This document shows positions 16,203-25,154 of a stretch of 64,000 nt of DNA, in pieces. A model generated the notes under the pieces. It saw only the letters and a program-made list of their open reading frames with translations, was not told the origin of the DNA and ran no database searches. A program made the translations under genes and the position numbers. The DNA comes from Paludibacteraceae bacterium. GTDB taxonomy: Bacteria; Bacteroidota; Bacteroidia; Bacteroidales; Paludibacteraceae. The stretch spans positions 806,001 to 870,000 of the forward strand of contig JARLGW010000001.1 in NCBI GenBank assembly GCA_031292565.1, given 5' to 3'. The first letter of the stretch is position 1, and the number at the start of each line of letters is the position of its first letter.

Positions 16203-17588
16203 ATGAACAAAGGAAATTTGCCGACAGAATTAGGCACCGAAAAAATAGGGAAACTACTCCGGCAATATGCCATACCGGCTATTATAGCGATGACAGCCTC
16301 ATCGCTTTACAACATCGTGGACAGTATTTTTATAGGTCATGGGGTTGGGGCATTAGCCATTTCGGGGTTGGCTCTTACCTTCCCGTTGATGAACCTGGCA
16401 GCGGCGTTCGGCTCGCTGGTGGGAGTCGGGGCTTCCACGCTGATGTCAGTCCGTCTGGGGCAAAAGGATTATGATAGTGCCGGGGAAATTCTGGGTAACG
16501 TCATCACCATGAACTTAATTTTCGGTAGTTTGTTTGGCATCGTCGGGCTTATTTTTTTAGATCCCGTGCTTACATTTTTTGGAGCTAGCCCACAAACACT
16601 GCCTTATGCTCACGATTACATGTCCGTTATCCTGCTGGGCAACGTGGTTACTCATCTTTACCTGGGGCTCAACGCCCTGCTTCGCTCTTCGGGTTCACCC
16701 CAAAAAGCCATGTATGCCACCATTGCTTCGGTGATTATCAACACCATACTCAACCCGTTGTTTATCTTTGGCTTCGGGCTGGGCATTAAAGGTAGCGCGT
16801 TGGCCACGGTAATATCGCAAGTGCTTATGCTGCTATACCAAGCTTATTTATTTAGCAATAAAAATAACTTCCTGCATTTCAAAAAAGGCACTTTCGGCTT
16901 ACAGAAAAAAATTGTAACTGACTCTCTCTCCATCGGCCTCTCTCCTTTTTTGATGAACGCGGCTGCCTGCCTCATCGTTATTCTCATTAACCAAGGGCTG
17001 AAAAAATATGGTGACACGAGCAACATCCCAGGTGTTAACGGCGACTTGTTTATCGGAGCCTACGGTATTGTAAACCGGGTTATCTTTATCTTTGTAATGA
17101 TTATTATCGGCCTGAACCAGGGGATGCAACCCATAGCAGGCTACAACTTCGGGGCGAATCTTTACCCAAGGGTAACCGAGGTGTTGAAAAAAACTATTTT
17201 CATAGCCACGTGTATCTCCACCGCGGGGTTCATCACGGGTGAAGTGTTTCCACACGCCGTGGCCTCCATTTTCACTTCAGATAAAAATTTAATACAAGTT
17301 GCAGCCACGGGTTTACGCATCGTGGTAGTACTATATCCCCTCATTGGATTTCAAATTGTTACAGCAAGCTTTTTTCAAAGTATAGGGATGGCCGGAAAGG
17401 CTATCTTCCTGTCGCTCACACGACAAATGATCGTATTAGTACCCTGTTTAATTATTCTGCCCCATTTTTTAGGAGTGAAGGGCGTATGGGTAAGTTTGCC
17501 AGCCGCCGACCTTGTTGCAACCGTTATTGCAGGGGCATTGCTTATCAACCAGTTTCGGAAGTTTAAAAATCACGCATTAAAAGCATAG
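16203..17588 (+). CDS. MATE family efflux transporter
   Basis: A 461-residue inner-membrane protein with about 12 hydrophobic helices in two repeats. It begins MNKGNLPTELGTEKIGKLLR and continues with YAIPAIIAMTASSLYNIVDS and IFIGHGVGALAISGLAL, classical MATE N-terminal features, and has NQGMQPIAGYNFGA in the second half. MATE proteins export drugs or metabolites using a proton or sodium gradient. The open frame begins at a TTG at 16173, but ATG 16203 fits the family. It sits between a TetR regulator and, 6 bp downstream, a cytidylate-kinase-like gene, which suggests one transcript. The substrate is unknown. Confidence 0.95.
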   Translation: MNKGNLPTELGTEKIGKLLRQYAIPAIIAMTASSLYNIVDSIFIGHGVGALAISGLALTFPLMNLAAAFGSLVGVGASTLMSVRLGQKDYDSAGEILGNVITMNLIFGSLFGIVGLIFLDPVLTFFGASPQTLPYAHDYMSVILLGNVVTHLYLGLNALLRSSGSPQKAMYATIASVIINTILNPLFIFGFGLGIKGSALATVISQVLMLLYQAYLFSNKNNFLHFKKGTFGLQKKIVTDSLSIGLSPFLMNAAACLIVILINQGLKKYGDTSNIPGVNGDLFIGAYGIVNRVIFIFVMIIIGLNQGMQPIAGYNFGANLYPRVTEVLKKTIFIATCISTAGFITGEVFPHAVASIFTSDKNLIQVAATGLRIVVVLYPLIGFQIVTASFFQSIGMAGKAIFLSLTRQMIVLVPCLIILPHFLGVKGVWVSLPAADLVATVIAGALLINQFRKFKNHALKA

Positions 17589-17594
17589 CATATC

Positions 17595-18218
17595 ATGGAC
17601 GAAAAATATGTAATCAACATTGGCCGACAACTTGGAAGCGGTGGCCGAGAAATAGGTAAAAAGCTGGCCAAGGAATTAGGGATTGCTTACTATGACAAGG
17701 AACTGATACAAGAGGCGGCCAAAGAAAGCGGCTTGAGTGAAGAGGTATTTGAAAAAGCCGACGAGGACAATAAACACAGCATCATAAGTAACCTGTTTGG
17801 AATCCGCATCCCTCTTATAGGCGACGAATCGCTGAATAAAAATATTTTGAGCAACGACACCCTGTTTCAGATACAAAGTGACGTGATAAAGAACATGGCG
17901 GAAGATCATTCGTGTATTTTTGTGGGACGCTGTGCGGATTATATCCTGCGGGAGAATCCTCGTTGTGTAAACGTATTTATTTCTTCCTCCATTGAAGAAC
18001 GAATCCGCCAAATTGAATCCCTATATAACTTAACAGAAGATAAAGCCAAGGAGTTAATTGAACGGACGGATAAAAAACGGGCGGGTTATTACAATTACTA
18101 CACCACGAAAACATGGGGTGCAGCATCCAGTTATCACCTGTGCATAGATGCCACGGCGTTAGGCATTGACGAAACGGTGAACTTCATTATTCAATTCGCC
18201 AAAAAGAAATTGGGATAG
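17595..18218 (+). CDS. Cytidylate kinase-like family protein
   Basis: A 207-residue P-loop protein of the cytidylate kinase-like family. The start IGRQLGSGGREIGKKLAKEL (residues 9-28) resembles the nucleotide-binding loop of CMK-like proteins but is not a standard Walker A. FVGRCADYIL, and the NVFISSSIEERIRQIESLY segment followed by RTDKKRAGYYNYYT, are typical of the group. It is not the housekeeping Cmk, which has a GPSGSGKST-type loop. It is tightly linked (6 bp) to the MATE gene, so it may act with it; its real substrate is unknown. The menE gene converges 6 bp downstream. Confidence 0.82.
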   Translation: MDEKYVINIGRQLGSGGREIGKKLAKELGIAYYDKELIQEAAKESGLSEEVFEKADEDNKHSIISNLFGIRIPLIGDESLNKNILSNDTLFQIQSDVIKNMAEDHSCIFVGRCADYILRENPRCVNVFISSSIEERIRQIESLYNLTEDKAKELIERTDKKRAGYYNYYTTKTWGAASSYHLCIDATALGIDETVNFIIQFAKKKLG

Positions 18219-18224
18219 GTTTTA

Positions 18225-19301
18225 TCAAAGCTGCTTGACAAAAGATAAATGTTCTAACAAGAAACGCTTCAACGCGGGGCGATCTAATTTATGCGAACCT
18301 GTTTGCGGGAAATGATGTAAGGTAACATAAAGATGCACCCTGTGGTAGGATTCGTGCAAAAGCTTATTAACCTTGGAAACCTGTTCATCGCTCAATTCCT
18401 CTTCAACAACAAGCACTAGCTTCTCACCCATCTTACTGTCGGGTACGGAGCTGATGGCAAAGGCTAAATGAAAAAAAGAAGCTATCTGCTGTTCCACCTC
18501 TTCGGGCTGTATTTTGATACCACCGGAATTTATCACGTTGTCTATCCGCCCTACAATTCTAAAGCTACCATCAGGATATAATTTCGCCCTATCGTTGGTA
18601 ATAATGGGTTCGGATAATAAATCGGGAGCATTTATAACCAGGCATTGCCTGTCGTCCAACAACACCGACACCTGTGTCATCGGCACAAAAGTCTGCCTTG
18701 CACCCTCTCCATTAATACACCGCAAAGCCACATGCGAAACGGTTTCGGTCATCCCATAACTTTCGTAAGCAGCACAAGAGCACGTTTGCAAGCCGTCGGA
18801 CAACTTGGAGGAAACCGCACCTCCTCCTACCAATAATTTTTCAATGCCATTAAAAGAAGTCGGTTCTTTTAGTTGCTCAAAAACTTGCATTGGTACCATC
18901 GCCGTAAAAGTAACTTGTTGATGAAAATCCTTTAATGGCATGCTCGATGGTTCGGTTACATACAGGTGAAGGCCACCAACAATGGCACGCACAATCATCA
19001 TTTTGCCGGCAATATAACTGGCCGAAAGGCAAAGCAAAGCAGAATCGGAAGGTTTTAAGTTGAAAAAACGCAAGGTTTTTCCCGCTGACACACGCATCAT
19101 TTCCTTGCTCACCTGCAACTCTTTAGGCTTCCCTGTGGAGCCGGAAGTATATACAGCTATAAAAGGACGGGGCGAATACCACTCCAGTATAAAACGCCAT
19201 AGGGCTTTTTCCCATTCGGGCAAAGCAGGCCGGCTCAATTTTTCAATGGAAATAGAGAGCCACTCCGAATCTGTATGTTGGGAGAAAATGAGGGGTTGCA
19301 T
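18225..19301 (-). CDS. menE: o-Succinylbenzoate--CoA ligase MenE (AMP-binding)
   Basis: MenE activates o-succinylbenzoate with ATP and CoA in menaquinone synthesis. The 358-residue protein is shorter than the usual 450 or more, a compact form common in Bacteroidetes. The adenylate-forming motif is YTSGSTGKPKE (residues 51-61). YESYGMTETVSHVALR and IVGRIDNVINSGGIKIQPEE follow, and the catalytic lysine motif is GSHKLDRPALKR near the C-terminus. It is the last gene of the minus-strand men cluster and lies 15 bp after a TlpA-like gene. Confidence 0.93.
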   Translation of the reverse strand: MQPLIFSQHTDSEWLSISIEKLSRPALPEWEKALWRFILEWYSPRPFIAVYTSGSTGKPKELQVSKEMMRVSAGKTLRFFNLKPSDSALLCLSASYIAGKMMIVRAIVGGLHLYVTEPSSMPLKDFHQQVTFTAMVPMQVFEQLKEPTSFNGIEKLLVGGGAVSSKLSDGLQTCSCAAYESYGMTETVSHVALRCINGEGARQTFVPMTQVSVLLDDRQCLVINAPDLLSEPIITNDRAKLYPDGSFRIVGRIDNVINSGGIKIQPEEVEQQIASFFHLAFAISSVPDSKMGEKLVLVVEEELSDEQVSKVNKLLHESYHRVHLYVTLHHFPQTGSHKLDRPALKRFLLEHLSFVKQL

Positions 19302-19316
19302 CGTGTGGTTAATCTT

Positions 19317-19841
19317 TTATTCTTTTAATAAATTATTCAAAACCAAAACCATCTTGTCAAATTCATATTTTTCAAATCCTGACGACACGTAAACAACCAC
19401 ACCTTTTTTATCAATAATGTAGCAGCGAGGTATTACGGCTGTGGCAAATTTAGTATAAATTGATTTATTTTCATCGGCAAACATGGGGAAATCAAACTGA
19501 TTGGTGAATTTTAATTTATTTACCTCCTCCACGTTGTTTCCTCGACCAAAAGCTAACAGTTTAAAATTCGGATTGTCCTGGTATTCCTTCCATACAAACT
19601 CTTCGAGCAACGGCATTTCCTGTCGGCACGGTGGACACCACGTGGCGAAGAAGTTGATTAGAATAACTTTACCCGCGAAGGAGGATGAATTTATTACATG
19701 ATTCTGTTCATCTTTGAAAGAGAATGCCGGAGCCTGTTGGCCTTTCTTTACGAGGTCTTCTTTCTGGCTAAAGGCATTAATAGAGGCCAATGATAAAAGA
19801 ATCAAAACCAACAACCCGATACCCTTTTGCATACCCTTCAT
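19317..19841 (-). CDS. TlpA-like thioredoxin-fold thiol-disulfide oxidoreductase
   Basis: A 174-residue exported redox protein. A signal peptide (IGLLVLILLSLASINAFS) leads into a TlpA/ResA fold with the active site FFATWCPPCRQEMPLLEEF and the cis-proline region AVIPRCYIIDKKG. It should reduce or oxidise thiols in the periplasm. It lies between menC and menE with gaps of 22 and 15 bp, so it is almost certainly co-transcribed with menaquinone genes. That link may reflect electron flow from the quinone pool or cytochrome maturation; the sequence does not decide. Start ATG 19841 is used; a second ATG lies at 19832. Confidence 0.9.
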   Translation of the reverse strand: MKGMQKGIGLLVLILLSLASINAFSQKEDLVKKGQQAPAFSFKDEQNHVINSSSFAGKVILINFFATWCPPCRQEMPLLEEFVWKEYQDNPNFKLLAFGRGNNVEEVNKLKFTNQFDFPMFADENKSIYTKFATAVIPRCYIIDKKGVVVYVSSGFEKYEFDKMVLVLNNLLKE

Positions 19842-19863
19842 ATTCTTCTTGTGTATTTTTTCA

Positions 19864-20898
19864 TTAAATAGTACCCCAGCTTAGATCGGGATTGTAATAC
19901 AAACTGCCATCCGCTACCACCAGTGGCGACTGGATATTATTGTGGTACAAACTTCCGGTGCCTAAGCCTTGTGGTAAAGAGTTGTTCTTGGTAAAAGCCC
20001 ATTGGGCTATGGCATTGAGGCCGACATTAGCTTCCAAGGCTGACGTTGCCCACCAGTGGATGTTCAGGTTTTCAGCAATGGAAATCCATTCTTCCGAAGC
20101 TTGAATGCCTCCTACTAGCGATGGCTTCAATATAATATATTGAGGATGGATGGCTGCCAGTAGCTTTACTTTATCCACCTTTTCATGGATGCCTATCAAC
20201 TCCTCGTCCAACGCGATGGGGATAGGCGTGTTCCTACAAAGGTGAGCCATCTTGCCTATGTTACCCGCTTTAATAGGCTGCTCAATGGAATGGATATTAT
20301 ACTCTGCCAGTGCTTTTAACCGCTCCAAGGTCTCTTCGAAAGGGAATCCACCGTTGGCATCCAGCCGAAGTTCTGCCTTGGGGAAAGAGTTGCGAAGCTG
20401 CTTGATGAAATATATTTCCTCATCAAAATTGAGTGCCCCAACTTTCATTTTCAGCACGTTGAATCCCGATTTGAATTTCTTCTCGGCCTGATGCCACATA
20501 AAATCAAAATTGCCCATCCAAATCAAGCCGTTAATGGGTATCGATTTTTCGCCTTGGGTAAACAGCGAAGGGTATAATATCCGAAGGCCTCCTTGTTGCA
20601 AATCGAGCAACGCGGTTTCTAACGCGAAACGGATGGAAGGCCAAGTCTTCAGCTCTTGGTGAAACGATGTTTGTATTTCATCCACACGGCTCACCGTTTC
20701 TGCAATTTTTTGTTCCAGTTCCGGTTTGTCGTCAATGCTTAGGCGAGGAATGATGGAACACTCCCCCACCCCTACCACCAAGGGGTTTGCTTCATTCCAA
20801 ACTTGAATAAACCAGCTGTCCTTCTCCTGCAAAACACCTCGCGAGGTGCCTCCGGGAATAATAAATTGAAGCGTGTGTTTGGTAAATTTAGCCTGCAT
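19864..20898 (-). CDS. menC: o-Succinylbenzoate synthase MenC
   Basis: MenC dehydrates SHCHC to o-succinylbenzoate. The protein of about 344 residues belongs to the enolase superfamily. Visible catalytic elements are the KMK motif (FNVLKMKVGALNFDEE), the metal ligands in ELRLDANGGFPFE, SIEQPI and ALDEELIG, and the second lysine in YIILKPSLVGG. The frame extends to 20925 through a C-rich repeat, so ATG 20898 (MQAKFTKHTLQF) is chosen. It lies in the men cluster, 168 bp from menB, with a tlpA-like gene 22 bp downstream. Confidence 0.94.
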   Translation of the reverse strand: MQAKFTKHTLQFIIPGGTSRGVLQEKDSWFIQVWNEANPLVVGVGECSIIPRLSIDDKPELEQKIAETVSRVDEIQTSFHQELKTWPSIRFALETALLDLQQGGLRILYPSLFTQGEKSIPINGLIWMGNFDFMWHQAEKKFKSGFNVLKMKVGALNFDEEIYFIKQLRNSFPKAELRLDANGGFPFEETLERLKALAEYNIHSIEQPIKAGNIGKMAHLCRNTPIPIALDEELIGIHEKVDKVKLLAAIHPQYIILKPSLVGGIQASEEWISIAENLNIHWWATSALEANVGLNAIAQWAFTKNNSLPQGLGTGSLYHNNIQSPLVVADGSLYYNPDLSWGTI

Positions 20899-20914
20899 AA
20901 TATTTAATATTACA

Positions 20915-21030
20915 TTTACCCCCACCCCAAAAGGGGCTATAAACTCATTCTGTTTTTCTATTAATATTGAAGCCCCAACAGGCTAAAATTTGCCGTAGGC
21001 AATAAATATCAATGAAGATATTATAATCTT
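20915..21030. repeat. C-rich repeat plus relic of family A element between menB and menC
   Basis: ATTACATTTACCCCCACCCC near 20910-20930 matches the unit at 5748-5775. Further on, TTTTTCTATTAATATTGAAG and TTGCCGTAGGCAATAAATAT (the second near 20992) resemble parts of the family A element: the hairpin TTGCC-GTA-GGCAA and the Ca. 17-bp arm. The rest of the element is missing. It may influence expression of menC relative to menB. Confidence 0.5.
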
Positions 21031-21066
21031 AGCGTCCTCGCGCCTTAGCGTTTAACTTAATATCCT

Positions 21067-21885
21067 CTATGGAAATTTAGGAAATTGCTTAAAGTCGGGC
21101 GTGCGTTTTTCCAAGAAAGCATTTTTACCTTCTTGTGCCTCTTCCATTAGGTAATACATCAGGGTGGCATCTCCGGCAAACTCCATCAGTCCGGCCTGTC
21201 CGTCCAGTTCGGCATTCAGTCCGCGTTTAATCATACGCAACGCGGTGTGGCTGCGTGATAGCATAATTTTGCACCATTCCACGGTGGCATCTTCTAGCTG
21301 ATCCAACGGCACAACCTTGTTTACCAAACCCATTTGCAAGGCTTCCTGTGCCGAATATTGCTGACAAAGGAACCATATTTCACGGGCTTTTTTCTGTCCC
21401 ACCACACGGGCTAAATAGGAGGAACCAAACCCGGCATCGAAACTACCCACCTTAGGGCCTGTTTGCCCGAAGATAGCATTTTCGGAAGCAACGGAAAGGT
21501 CGCACACCACGTGCAACACATGCCCGCCACCAATGGCATACCCGTTTACCATAGCCACCACGGGTTTAGGTAAGGAACGTATTTTTTTATGCAGGTCAAG
21601 TACATTCAAGCGAGGCACACCACTTTCGTCTATATACCCGCCCAGGCCTTTTACATGCTGGTCGCCACCGGAACAGAATGCTTTGTCGCCTTCGCCGGTA
21701 AGCACTACCACGCCAATATCGGCACGTTCGCGGCAAATATCGAATGCTTCGAGCATCTCGTTTACCGTTTGCGGACGGAAGGCATTACGCACCTGTGGGC
21801 GATTGATAGTCACTTTAGCTATGCCTTCAAAAAAATCGAATTTAATGTCTTTATATTCCTTAATAGTAGTCCAATCTCTTTTCAT
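21067..21885 (-). CDS. menB: 1,4-Dihydroxy-2-naphthoyl-CoA synthase MenB
   Basis: MenB closes the second ring of the naphthoquinone by a Dieckmann-type condensation of o-succinylbenzoyl-CoA. The 272-residue protein has the crotonase fold. [20 protein letters not shown] carries the oxyanion hole, [20 protein letters not shown] the second CoA/active-site loop, and [19 protein letters not shown] the MenB-specific segment. The C-terminal [16 protein letters not shown] is also characteristic. It lies 25 bp downstream of menD in the men cluster. Length and start are normal. Confidence 0.97.
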   Translation of the reverse strand: MKRDWTTIKEYKDIKFDFFEGIAKVTINRPQVRNAFRPQTVNEMLEAFDICRERADIGVVVLTGEGDKAFCSGGDQHVKGLGGYIDESGVPRLNVLDLHKKIRSLPKPVVAMVNGYAIGGGHVLHVVCDLSVASENAIFGQTGPKVGSFDAGFGSSYLARVVGQKKAREIWFLCQQYSAQEALQMGLVNKVVPLDQLEDATVEWCKIMLSRSHTALRMIKRGLNAELDGQAGLMEFAGDATLMYYLMEEAQEGKNAFLEKRTPDFKQFPKFP

Positions 21886-21910
21886 ATATCAAGATTATTA
21901 GTTCGTGTTT

Positions 21911-23602
21911 TTATTTCAGATGATTAAAATATTCTTTCAGTAGGCGGGCATTATCCAACCTTGGTGTTTTTACTTCCAGCACGCTTGGTTTTTCATTTTT
22001 TGCAAAGAACACGGGTAGGTATCGCAACAGGTCGCTTTCATTTTCGCAACAATAATATTCTAACCCGTAACATTTTACAAGCAGTTCGCACGAGATGTCC
22101 TGTTTTACTTCAAAATAGTCTTCCATCTCTTCGTTGCTCATCGGGCCGCACACGTGCCTAAAAATTCCACCGCCACCGTTATTAATCATTATTATTTTAA
22201 AATCGGGACGCAAGTAGTTATTCCACAAAGCATTGCTATCGTAAAAAAAGCTAAGGTCGCCCGAAATAAATAACGTAGGTTGCCGCGAGGCATACGAAGC
22301 TCCTGCCGCCGTGCTGGTACAGCCGTCTATGCCACTAGTGCCCCGGTTGGCAAAGAATGTAAGATTCTCGCTGTACCCGTCGAACAGTTGCACGTAACGC
22401 ACCGGGGTACTGTTGGCCAGTTGCACCATCATACCTTCTGGAATGAAATTTTTTAGCACGGAGAAAAACTTCAAGTCGCTCCATTCCAACCGACTCAAAA
22501 AGTAGTCGTGCCGTTGGGAGGCAAATTTATCTTGCGTGAGCCACGACTCCAAATAGCGTTTGCGCTTCGCGTTGAGGTATGGCAAAATGGCTTCTAAGAA
22601 AGGTGCAAACTCCATATCCACGGATGCGGTAAGCGAACGATACGTGTCCGGGTGACTGGGCGATATGCTTACATGCCAATGTTCTTTAGGTGGATTCTCA
22701 CGCAAAAGGCTCTTTATTTTCTTCGATGTTACCTGCCCATCGGTGGTGATAAGTACATCGGGTACAAAGATGGACATGTTATCATAGGCAATGGACTCTA
22801 GCACACGGTCTATACACCCAATAAAGCTTGGGTTGGTGAGGTTGGAGGTGGTTTCAGTCAGCACCACCACGTTATACTTCTCCACCAGCAGGTTTAGCAG
22901 GCGGCTTAGTTCGGGGTCGGGCTGGTGCGTACCCATCAAAATCATTATCGATTCAAAATCAAACACACGTGTTGCCAGGCTTTGCACCTGCTCTTCCGTG
23001 ATCTGTACCTTGGGGCAAATGCGCTGAGTTACTTTTCCCTTTTTGGTTTTAAATATCTGTTTCCCATACAGGGGTTCTTGAAGCGGAACATTGATGTGCA
23101 CGGGGCCATCACCAAAGTTTACGCAGGTAAAAAGGGCTTCGCGCACCATACGATTCAAATTCCATGTATCTTCGCCAGTATTGAGCTCCAAGGGTAACGA
23201 GCATGAATATTTGATGTAATTAGCGTAAATATTTTCCTGACGGATTGTTTGCCCATCGGCCTGATCGATCCATTCGGGTGGACGGTCGGCAGTGATAACT
23301 ACCAACGGAATTTGCTGATAATAAGCTTCGGCAATAGCCGGGGCATAGTTGAGCACGGCTGTGCCGCTGGTACATATTAAGGCTACCGGCCTGTGCAATT
23401 GCTGCGCCATACCTAAGGCAAAAAATGCAGCACTACGCTCGTCTACAATCGTTACGCTCTGTATATCCTTGCAGGCGGAAAAAGAGAAAATCAAGGGGGC
23501 ATTACGAGAACCGGGCGAAATTACGGCTTCACGGATGCCTGCCTCCACACATAAATCAATTAAAGCTTTTACTGTTTTTTTATCGGAATATTGTTTTGCC
23601 AT
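21911..23602 (-). CDS. menD: SEPHCHC synthase MenD
   Basis: MenD uses thiamine diphosphate to add a succinic-semialdehyde unit from 2-oxoglutarate to isochorismate. The 563-residue protein has the ThDP-enzyme layout: the N-terminal PYR domain (VISPGSRNAPLIFSF and ICTSGTAVLNYAPAIAEAYY), a central domain, and the C-terminal PP domain with SGDLSFFYDSNALW and IINNGGGGIF-like metal/ThDP binding residues (MINNGGGGIFRHV). It is the second gene of the cluster, 19 bp after the isochorismate synthase gene. Nothing is unusual about its length. Confidence 0.96.
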   Translation of the reverse strand: MAKQYSDKKTVKALIDLCVEAGIREAVISPGSRNAPLIFSFSACKDIQSVTIVDERSAAFFALGMAQQLHRPVALICTSGTAVLNYAPAIAEAYYQQIPLVVITADRPPEWIDQADGQTIRQENIYANYIKYSCSLPLELNTGEDTWNLNRMVREALFTCVNFGDGPVHINVPLQEPLYGKQIFKTKKGKVTQRICPKVQITEEQVQSLATRVFDFESIMILMGTHQPDPELSRLLNLLVEKYNVVVLTETTSNLTNPSFIGCIDRVLESIAYDNMSIFVPDVLITTDGQVTSKKIKSLLRENPPKEHWHVSISPSHPDTYRSLTASVDMEFAPFLEAILPYLNAKRKRYLESWLTQDKFASQRHDYFLSRLEWSDLKFFSVLKNFIPEGMMVQLANSTPVRYVQLFDGYSENLTFFANRGTSGIDGCTSTAAGASYASRQPTLFISGDLSFFYDSNALWNNYLRPDFKIIMINNGGGGIFRHVCGPMSNEEMEDYFEVKQDISCELLVKCYGLEYYCCENESDLLRYLPVFFAKNEKPSVLEVKTPRLDNARLLKEYFNHLK

Positions 23603-23621
23603 ACATGGTTATTCATTATCA

Positions 23622-24725
23622 TTATTCATTCACCAACGCCTTTAGCAAGGTTTCGGCTTTCAACAAGGTTTCGTTATATTCAGCTTCGGCTTCTGACAGG
23701 GAGGTGATTCCTCCACCCACGTACAAACCAGCTTCATTGTTGCTAAAAAACTGCATACAACGGATATTTACAAAAAAATCGAAACATCCATCCGGGTGAA
23801 TCCGCCCCAAAAATCCGGCATACAAACCGCGTGGGTGATGCTCCGTGTGCAAAACCAATGCCTTGGATGGGGCTTTGGGGTAACCGCACACCGCCGGGGT
23901 GGGATGCAGTGCTTCTACAAAACGACCCATGTGGTTGCGTAGGCTTTGCTTGGGGAAACGAAAGAGGGTTTTCAGGTGCGACACCTGTCCGGCTGAAACC
24001 GTAACGGGGCCTTCCTTTTCCACTTCCTTTATCTCAAATTGATGTAATTGCTCGGTAATATAATCGGTAACTATACCCTGCTCGTTCAAATCCTTTTCTT
24101 TCCAAGGGGAATGATCGGCTTGCTTCATGGTTCCGGCCAAAGAAACGGTTTCGATGGTTTGCAGGCCACTGCGCAAAAACAGTTCGGGGCTAGCTCCCAT
24201 CCACAAGCCGCAATCGGGGACATACAACAGATAATTATAGGTGGAACGCTGCTGGCTGCACAAACGGAAAAAATATTGTGGGGCATCCTGTGCCGAAATA
24301 TTATGGACAAGATGGCAACGCGACAAAATAGCTTTTGACACAAGCCCGAGCTTTATAGCCGAGCTTATGGATGCAAAGGATTTGAGGTACTGATCTTTAC
24401 CGCCAATATTCTTTTTTGAGGGTAAGGATAGCGGTTGGTCGGGCAACGATTCAATCCATGCCACCTCGTCAGCCGAAACAGCATCGAGCTCCATTTCAAA
24501 CTTAGGGCTCAAAGAGAATGAATTGCTATTTTCGTTATCAAAAGGAATGACAATAAATCCTTCTCGCGAAAATACATCCTGACCCTGAAAGATAAATTGG
24601 TTTACTTCACGGGCTACTAACAGATAAATTTTCTCGTTAAAAGGCATCCGGTAAGCCACAAAAGGGATGGCCTTACGGATGCAAGAGGACAAAATGTGTT
24701 GTTGTTCCTGATTTATTGTCGACAT
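23622..24725 (-). CDS. menF: Isochorismate synthase MenF
   Basis: This chorismate-binding enzyme makes isochorismate, the first committed step to menaquinone. The 367-residue protein has the family core: LVSKAILSRCHLVHNI, the LWMGASPELFLRS motif, SLAGTMKQ, and the C-terminal HPTPAVCGYPK and GLYAGFLGRI segments followed by VGGGITSLSEAEAEYNETL. An alternative reading as a pathway-unspecified (salicylate or siderophore) isochorismate synthase is unlikely given the adjacent menD. It is the first gene of the minus-strand operon, and a TAnnTTTG box sits just upstream. Confidence 0.94.
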   Translation of the reverse strand: MSTINQEQQHILSSCIRKAIPFVAYRMPFNEKIYLLVAREVNQFIFQGQDVFSREGFIVIPFDNENSNSFSLSPKFEMELDAVSADEVAWIESLPDQPLSLPSKKNIGGKDQYLKSFASISSAIKLGLVSKAILSRCHLVHNISAQDAPQYFFRLCSQQRSTYNYLLYVPDCGLWMGASPELFLRSGLQTIETVSLAGTMKQADHSPWKEKDLNEQGIVTDYITEQLHQFEIKEVEKEGPVTVSAGQVSHLKTLFRFPKQSLRNHMGRFVEALHPTPAVCGYPKAPSKALVLHTEHHPRGLYAGFLGRIHPDGCFDFFVNIRCMQFFSNNEAGLYVGGGITSLSEAEAEYNETLLKAETLLKALVNE

Positions 24726-24748
24726 AAAATCTATATTTTACTAACATA

Positions 24749-24756
24749 CAAAGATA
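24749..24756 (-). promoter_or_regulatory. Candidate -7 box (TATCTTTG) of the men operon
   Basis: Read on the minus strand this is TATCTTTG, matching TAnnTTTG, ending 23 nt before the menF ATG. A -33 TTTG is not clear. It is the only such box seen upstream of the six-gene cluster. Confidence 0.5.
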
Positions 24757-24900
24757 GCTCTTTATTAGAAATTGATTTTAATAAAAAACGGAAATAAGCA
24801 TACCCGATACTAGTATGGCAGCATTAAAAAGCAAAGGAGCTATTCCCAAAAAGAATAACTCCAAGCCAATCTATGTTGAAAAAGCATTTATTTAAGGTAT

Positions 24901-25138
24901 GTTCGATATAAAAGAAAATATTATATGTTTGACAAACAGACAATTGTTCTCCGTAGGAGATTAATTTCAATAGAAAAAATGCTACAAAAAGAAAACTTTT
25001 TCCCGCAAAAGAATACATATATTGATCCCCATACGGGGAATCCGTTATATCTATTTATTTTTTCTATTGAAATATATTGCCTACGGCAAAAAAATCACAT
25101 TGATTATCAATATTCTAAAGATAGACTTATATCGAACT
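24901..25138. repeat. Family A terminal-inverted-repeat element, copy 1
   Basis: About 238 bp in the 24726-25154 gap. The ends are inverted: GTTCGATATAA (24901-24911) and TTATATCGAAC (25128-25138). Inside lie TCTCC-GTA-GGAGA (24948-24960), an arm TTAATTTCAATAGAAAAA (24961-24978), CCCC-ATAC-GGGG (25027-25038), the matching arm TTTTTCTATTGAAATATA (25059-25076) and TTGCC-TAC-GGCAA (25077-25089). No credible gene is encoded. Further copies are at 40692-40923 and, inverted, at 43459-43713. Confidence 0.8.
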
Positions 25139-25154
25139 CACGTTAATTTACAAA

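Noticed and set aside
24925-25146. A 73-codon plus-strand frame through family A copy 1
   Set aside because: The same stretch in the other two copies is full of stops and indels, while hairpin stems are kept, which argues for non-coding sequence.
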